Part shown: positions 5,134-6,948 of the stretch, piece after piece
Numbering within the stretch: the first letter of the stretch is position 1
How the letters are laid out: every line of letters starts with the position of its first letter
Position numbers and translations under genes: made by a program
From: Spirochaetaceae bacterium
GTDB taxonomy: Bacteria > Spirochaetota > Spirochaetia > Treponematales > Breznakiellaceae
Reading direction: 5' to 3'
Assembly: GCA_031290405.1 (NCBI GenBank)
Contig: JAITNO010000131.1
Location: forward strand, 1 to 6,948
Length of the DNA: 6,948 nt
The notes under the pieces: generated by a model
Databases searched by the model: none
The model's input: only the letters and a program-made list of their open reading frames with translations
What the model was told of the DNA's origin: nothing

Positions 5134-5892
5134 GGATTTTTTGCAGCGGCCCCCAGCGCCCAGACGCGCCGCTTTGCGGAAAATCCTATCCATATAGCCG
5201 CATTCAAACTCCGTCAAGGCGGCGCGCGAAAAAACGTCGCGGAAGAACTCATGCTGCGCCCCCCGCTCCCCCCGCGTGTAAAAGCCCAGACCCTCAAGCG
5301 AATCGCAGATGGAATCGCAAAGGGCGTCCGTCTTGCGGCGCGGTACCGGCTCCGCGCCGCCGCGCCGCGCCGCCCCCCCGCCATCCAGCGCCATAAAAAG
5401 CTCGTAAGCGTAAATCTGAACCGCATGGGAAAGATTAAGGGAGGGAAACACCCCGTTCGCCGGAATGTCCGACGAAAACGTGCAGAGGGCAAGCTCGTCG
5501 TTTTCCAGCCCCGTCCGCTCATTCCCAAAGACGAGCGCAGCCGGCGGGGGCGCAGCCCCCACGCCCCCCCCGCCGGGATACGCCCCCAAGAAACGCGCCG
5601 CCTCACGCGGAGACAGCGCAATGCCCTTGCGCCGCTTGCCCCGCCGCCTGCTCGTGCCCACCACAACAGAACAATCCGCCACAGCCTCACCCAGCGAACC
5701 AAAGAAGCGCGCCCCCGCCCACACATCCTCAGCGTGAACCGCGCGCGCGCGGACAACCTCATCGACCATGTTTTCAGGCGAAACAAGGCGCAGCCGGACA
5801 AGCCCCATGTTCTTCATCGCGCGACAGACGGCGCCCACATTCCCCGGCTCAGACGGACGGCAGAGCACAACAACAACATCTTCCAGTTTCAT
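5131..5892 (-). CDS. trmJ: SpoU-family RNA 2'-O-methyltransferase, TrmJ-like
   Basis: SpoU/TrmH-superfamily enzymes transfer methyl from S-adenosylmethionine to a ribose 2'-OH through a knotted fold. All three SPOUT motifs are visible in the 253-residue product: motif 1 PSEPGNVGAVCRAMKNMG with Asn18 and Arg24, motif 2 ALVFGNERTGLENDEL (119-134), and motif 3 IPANGVFPSLNLSHAVQIYAYE (within 143-164). The LRLVSP, ARAVHAEDV and VVVGTSRRRGKRRKG segments point to the TrmJ branch (tRNA position 32), so the symbol is likely but not certain. Residues 106-118 (PGGGGVGAAPPPA) are encoded by a GC-rich palindrome and look inserted; a second Gly/Ala-rich linker lies at 169-182. Start: ATG at 5890-5892, giving MKLEDVVVVL; an ATG four codons upstream (5904) is possible. 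Neither has a clear Shine-Dalgarno sequence. Confidence 0.88.
   Translation of the reverse strand: MKLEDVVVVLCRPSEPGNVGAVCRAMKNMGLVRLRLVSPENMVDEVVRARAVHAEDVWAGARFFGSLGEAVADCSVVVGTSRRRGKRRKGIALSPREAARFLGAYPGGGGVGAAPPPAALVFGNERTGLENDELALCTFSSDIPANGVFPSLNLSHAVQIYAYELFMALDGGGAARRGGAEPVPRRKTDALCDSICDSLEGLGFYTRGERGAQHEFFRDVFSRAALTEFECGYMDRIFRKAARLGAGGRCKKS
5541..5576. repeat. In-frame GC-rich palindrome inside the methyltransferase gene
   Basis: CCGGCGGGGG (5541-5550) pairs perfectly with CCCCCGCCGG (5567-5576). An alternative stem GGGGGC-GCA-GCCCCC lies at 5546-5560. The plus-strand stretch GGGGCGCAGCCCCCA differs at only two of 15 positions from GGGGCTAAGCCCCCA in repeat copy B (6689-6703). It encodes residues 106-118 of the TrmJ-like protein, between the predicted motif 1 half and the motif 2 strand, without breaking the frame. 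Confidence 0.6.
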
Positions 5893-5916
5893 GCAAAAGA
5901 GCATACACTCAACGCC

Positions 5917-6654
5917 ATGAAAAAACCATTCGCCGGCAAAAACGCCCTCGTCGTAGGCGGCACAGGCGGCATCGGCGCCGCCGTAGCCCTCGCCCTCGCC
6001 CAAAACGGCGCCCAGCTCACCATCATCGGCGGCACGTCGCAAGAACGCCTCGAACGCACCCAGCACGCCGTCGCCGCGCACGGCAGCCACCCCCACGGCG
6101 CCCTCATCCCGCTCACCGGCGGCGGCGACGCCCGTAAAATCCGCGACTTTTGCCCCCACACGGACATCCTCGTCTGCGCCCACGGCCCATTCCAGCGCAA
6201 AGCCCTCGCCGAAACCAGCCCCGCAGACTGGCAGCGCATCGTGGAAGTGAACCTTATCCTCCCCGGTGCCCTCGTCTCGACCTACCTCGGCGGCATGGTC
6301 GAGCGCCGCTGGGGCCGCATCCTCCTCTTCGGCGGCACAAACACCGCCACGATACGCGGCTTCACCACAACCGCGCCCTACTCCGCCGCAAAAACCGCGC
6401 TCGGCGTCCTCGCCCGGTCCGTCGCCCGCAACGCCCCCGGCAGCGGCGTTACCTGCAACGTCATCTGCCCCGGCCTTACCGACACCGAATACATGGACGA
6501 CGCCGCGCGGCGCTACAACCGCGAAAACGCCCCCGGCGGCGCCCCGCTCCAGCCCGAAACAATCGCCGCCTTCGCCCTCGACATCCTCAAAAACCCCCAC
6601 CTCAACGGCGGCGCCTACCCCATCGACAACGGCATCGAACTTTATAGAGTATAA
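5917..6654 (+). CDS. Short-chain dehydrogenase/reductase (SDR) family oxidoreductase
   Basis: SDRs are Rossmann-fold NAD(P)(H)-dependent oxidoreductases. The 245-residue product has the nucleotide-binding loop VVGGTGGIG (12-20; the usual Thr of TGxxxGxG is Val13), DILVCAHG (83-90) at the place of the NNAG motif, Asn112 in VEVNL, the active-site pair Tyr155 and Lys159 in PYSAAK, and NVICPGLTDT (181-190), which follows the active site in classical SDRs. The catalytic Ser, expected about 13 residues before Tyr155, is not obvious: positions 141-143 read TNT. The substrate cannot be predicted. The start ATG at 5917-5919 lacks a Shine-Dalgarno sequence and lies 24 bases from the divergent methyltransferase start. 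Codons end overwhelmingly in C, so the coding strand is C-rich, unlike the other genes here. A terminator follows immediately. Confidence 0.92.
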   Translation: MKKPFAGKNALVVGGTGGIGAAVALALAQNGAQLTIIGGTSQERLERTQHAVAAHGSHPHGALIPLTGGGDARKIRDFCPHTDILVCAHGPFQRKALAETSPADWQRIVEVNLILPGALVSTYLGGMVERRWGRILLFGGTNTATIRGFTTTAPYSAAKTALGVLARSVARNAPGSGVTCNVICPGLTDTEYMDDAARRYNRENAPGGAPLQPETIAAFALDILKNPHLNGGAYPIDNGIELYRV

Positions 6655-6660
6655 AAGGGC

Positions 6661-6679
6661 GGCGCCGAGGGCGCCTTTT
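6661..6679 (+). terminator. Intrinsic terminator of the SDR gene
   Basis: GGCGCC (6661-6666) and GGCGCC (6670-6675) form a six-pair stem with a GAG loop, followed by TTTT. AAAAGG directly upstream (6653-6658) can extend pairing with the T-run through a one-base bulge. It begins 7 bases after the SDR stop. It also forms the left end of repeat copy B. Confidence 0.65.
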
Positions 6680-6828
6680 GCGCCCTACGGGGCTAAGCCC
6701 CCAGCAATACGCTTTGGGGGCTGCGGGCGGCCCTCCCCAGCTTTCGGCTTTGCTTTCACAGAGAAGAAGAGAAGAGAAGAGAGCATGAGGGGGGCACGCC
6801 CCCCTACGCGCGCACTCCGTTGCGCGCG
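6661..6828 (+). repeat. Intergenic GC-rich palindromic element, copy B
   Basis: The better preserved copy of the element seen at 3964-4103. It contains several strong stems: GGGGC-TAA-GCCCC (6689-6701), alternatively AGCCCCC (6696-6702) with GGGGGCT (6716-6722); AGGGGGG-CACG-CCCCCCT (6788-6805); and CGCGCGC (6807-6813) with GCGCGCG (6822-6828) around an 8-base loop. Between them is a purine-rich GAGAAGAAGAGAAGAGAAGA tract (6761-6780). The last stem has no counterpart in copy A. There is no transposase-like frame. Together this suggests a non-autonomous palindromic repeat family. Confidence 0.65.
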
Positions 6829-6948
6829 ACCCCGCTATTTCCATCAGTTCTTCACAAACTGCGACACCATCCGCTTTAGCGGAGAAACCGTGTCCGCCGC
6901 AAGCGTTCAGGACATCGTCGGCCAGGTCGAACGCTTCGTCGCCGCCGT
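6785..6948 (+). CDS. Possible partial protein-coding frame running off the right edge
   Basis: An open plus-strand frame runs from an ATG at 6785 to the edge. Its first ~16 codons (MRGARPPTRALRCARP) are encoded by the hairpins of repeat copy B. From about 6833 the product reads like real protein: YFHQFFTNCDTIRFSG then ETVSAASVQDIVGQVERF, with C-rich third positions like the SDR gene. The CDTIRFSG pattern followed by a helix faintly recalls C-terminal segments of BatD/DUF4381-type membrane proteins, but I cannot support a family. No Shine-Dalgarno sequence is seen. It could be a gene truncated by the repeat, a gene using the repeat as N-terminus, or chance: the same codon phase is also open on the minus strand. 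Confidence 0.3.
   Translation, partial: MRGARPPTRALRCARPRYFHQFFTNCDTIRFSGETVSAASVQDIVGQVERFVAA

Noticed and set aside
4170..5396. Long plus-strand open frame over flaB
   Set aside because: It is the antisense of an unmistakable flagellin with its own promoter and terminator; the product is Arg/His/Leu-rich low-complexity.
5251..5916. Plus-strand open frame running into the SDR start
   Set aside because: It is antisense to all three SPOUT motifs of the TrmJ-like gene, and its product is Arg/Pro-rich without recognisable motifs. The SDR fold begins at MKKPFAGKNALVVGG.
5893..6600. The minus-strand methyltransferase frame stays open far upstream of its start, opposite the SDR gene
   Set aside because: The added 236 residues are Gly/Ala/Val-rich with no family pattern, while the opposite strand encodes clear SDR motifs. 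The open frame follows from high GC and aligned codon phase.
6602..6844. Minus-strand open frame over repeat copy B
   Set aside because: It reads through palindromes and the SDR 3' end, ends in Arg-rich sequence, and resembles translated repeat. A real minus gene entering from the right edge cannot be fully excluded but is less likely.

Overview
The window looks like chromosomal DNA from a GC-rich, Treponema-like spirochaete. The strongest evidence is a FlaB-type periplasmic flagellin (4167-5027) whose N-terminus, middle and C-terminus all read like treponemal FlaB, preceded by a near-perfect sigma-28 promoter. The spirochaete-like L11 sequence and a PEGA plus CsgG-like lipoprotein of a kind I associate with treponemes agree. 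The high GC and many short GC-rich palindromes recall gut treponemes, but this placement is inferred from memory, not from a search.

Layout, left to right. Positions 1-1646 (minus) hold the ribosomal genes rplK-rplA-rplJ, tightly packed (4-base overlap, then a 1-base gap), with their own sigma-70-like promoter at 1721-1749; rplJ runs off the left edge. Upstream of rplK, where nusG and secE usually lie, is instead a small XRE-type regulator (1812-2138, minus). It is divergent from a lipoprotein gene (2320-3141, plus), across an AT-rich gap holding back-to-back promoters with overlapping -35 boxes and an operator-like inverted repeat at the predicted plus-strand start. A palindrome-rich spacer separates the lipoprotein gene from the convergent thymidylate kinase gene tmk (3298-3930, minus), which seems to start transcription at or next to its start codon. 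Next come a repeat element (copy A), the flagellin terminator, flaB, its sigma-28 promoter, and a TrmJ-like RNA 2'-O-methyltransferase gene (5131-5892, minus). Only 24 bases away and divergent is a short-chain dehydrogenase/reductase gene (5917-6654, plus), followed by a terminator and a second, longer repeat copy (copy B). The last ~115 bases may begin or continue another protein gene.

The genes form several units, not one pathway: translation machinery (L11/L1/L10), a regulator-lipoprotein pair, nucleotide metabolism (Tmk), motility (FlaB), RNA modification (TrmJ-like) and an oxidoreductase. I see no defence system, CRISPR array, transposase, prophage, tRNA or rRNA. The points most worth a second look are the regulator-lipoprotein divergon, the GC-rich palindromic repeat family including a related in-frame insert inside the methyltransferase, the missing Walker A lysine in Tmk, several genes lacking a Shine-Dalgarno sequence, and the break in nusG-rplK gene order.
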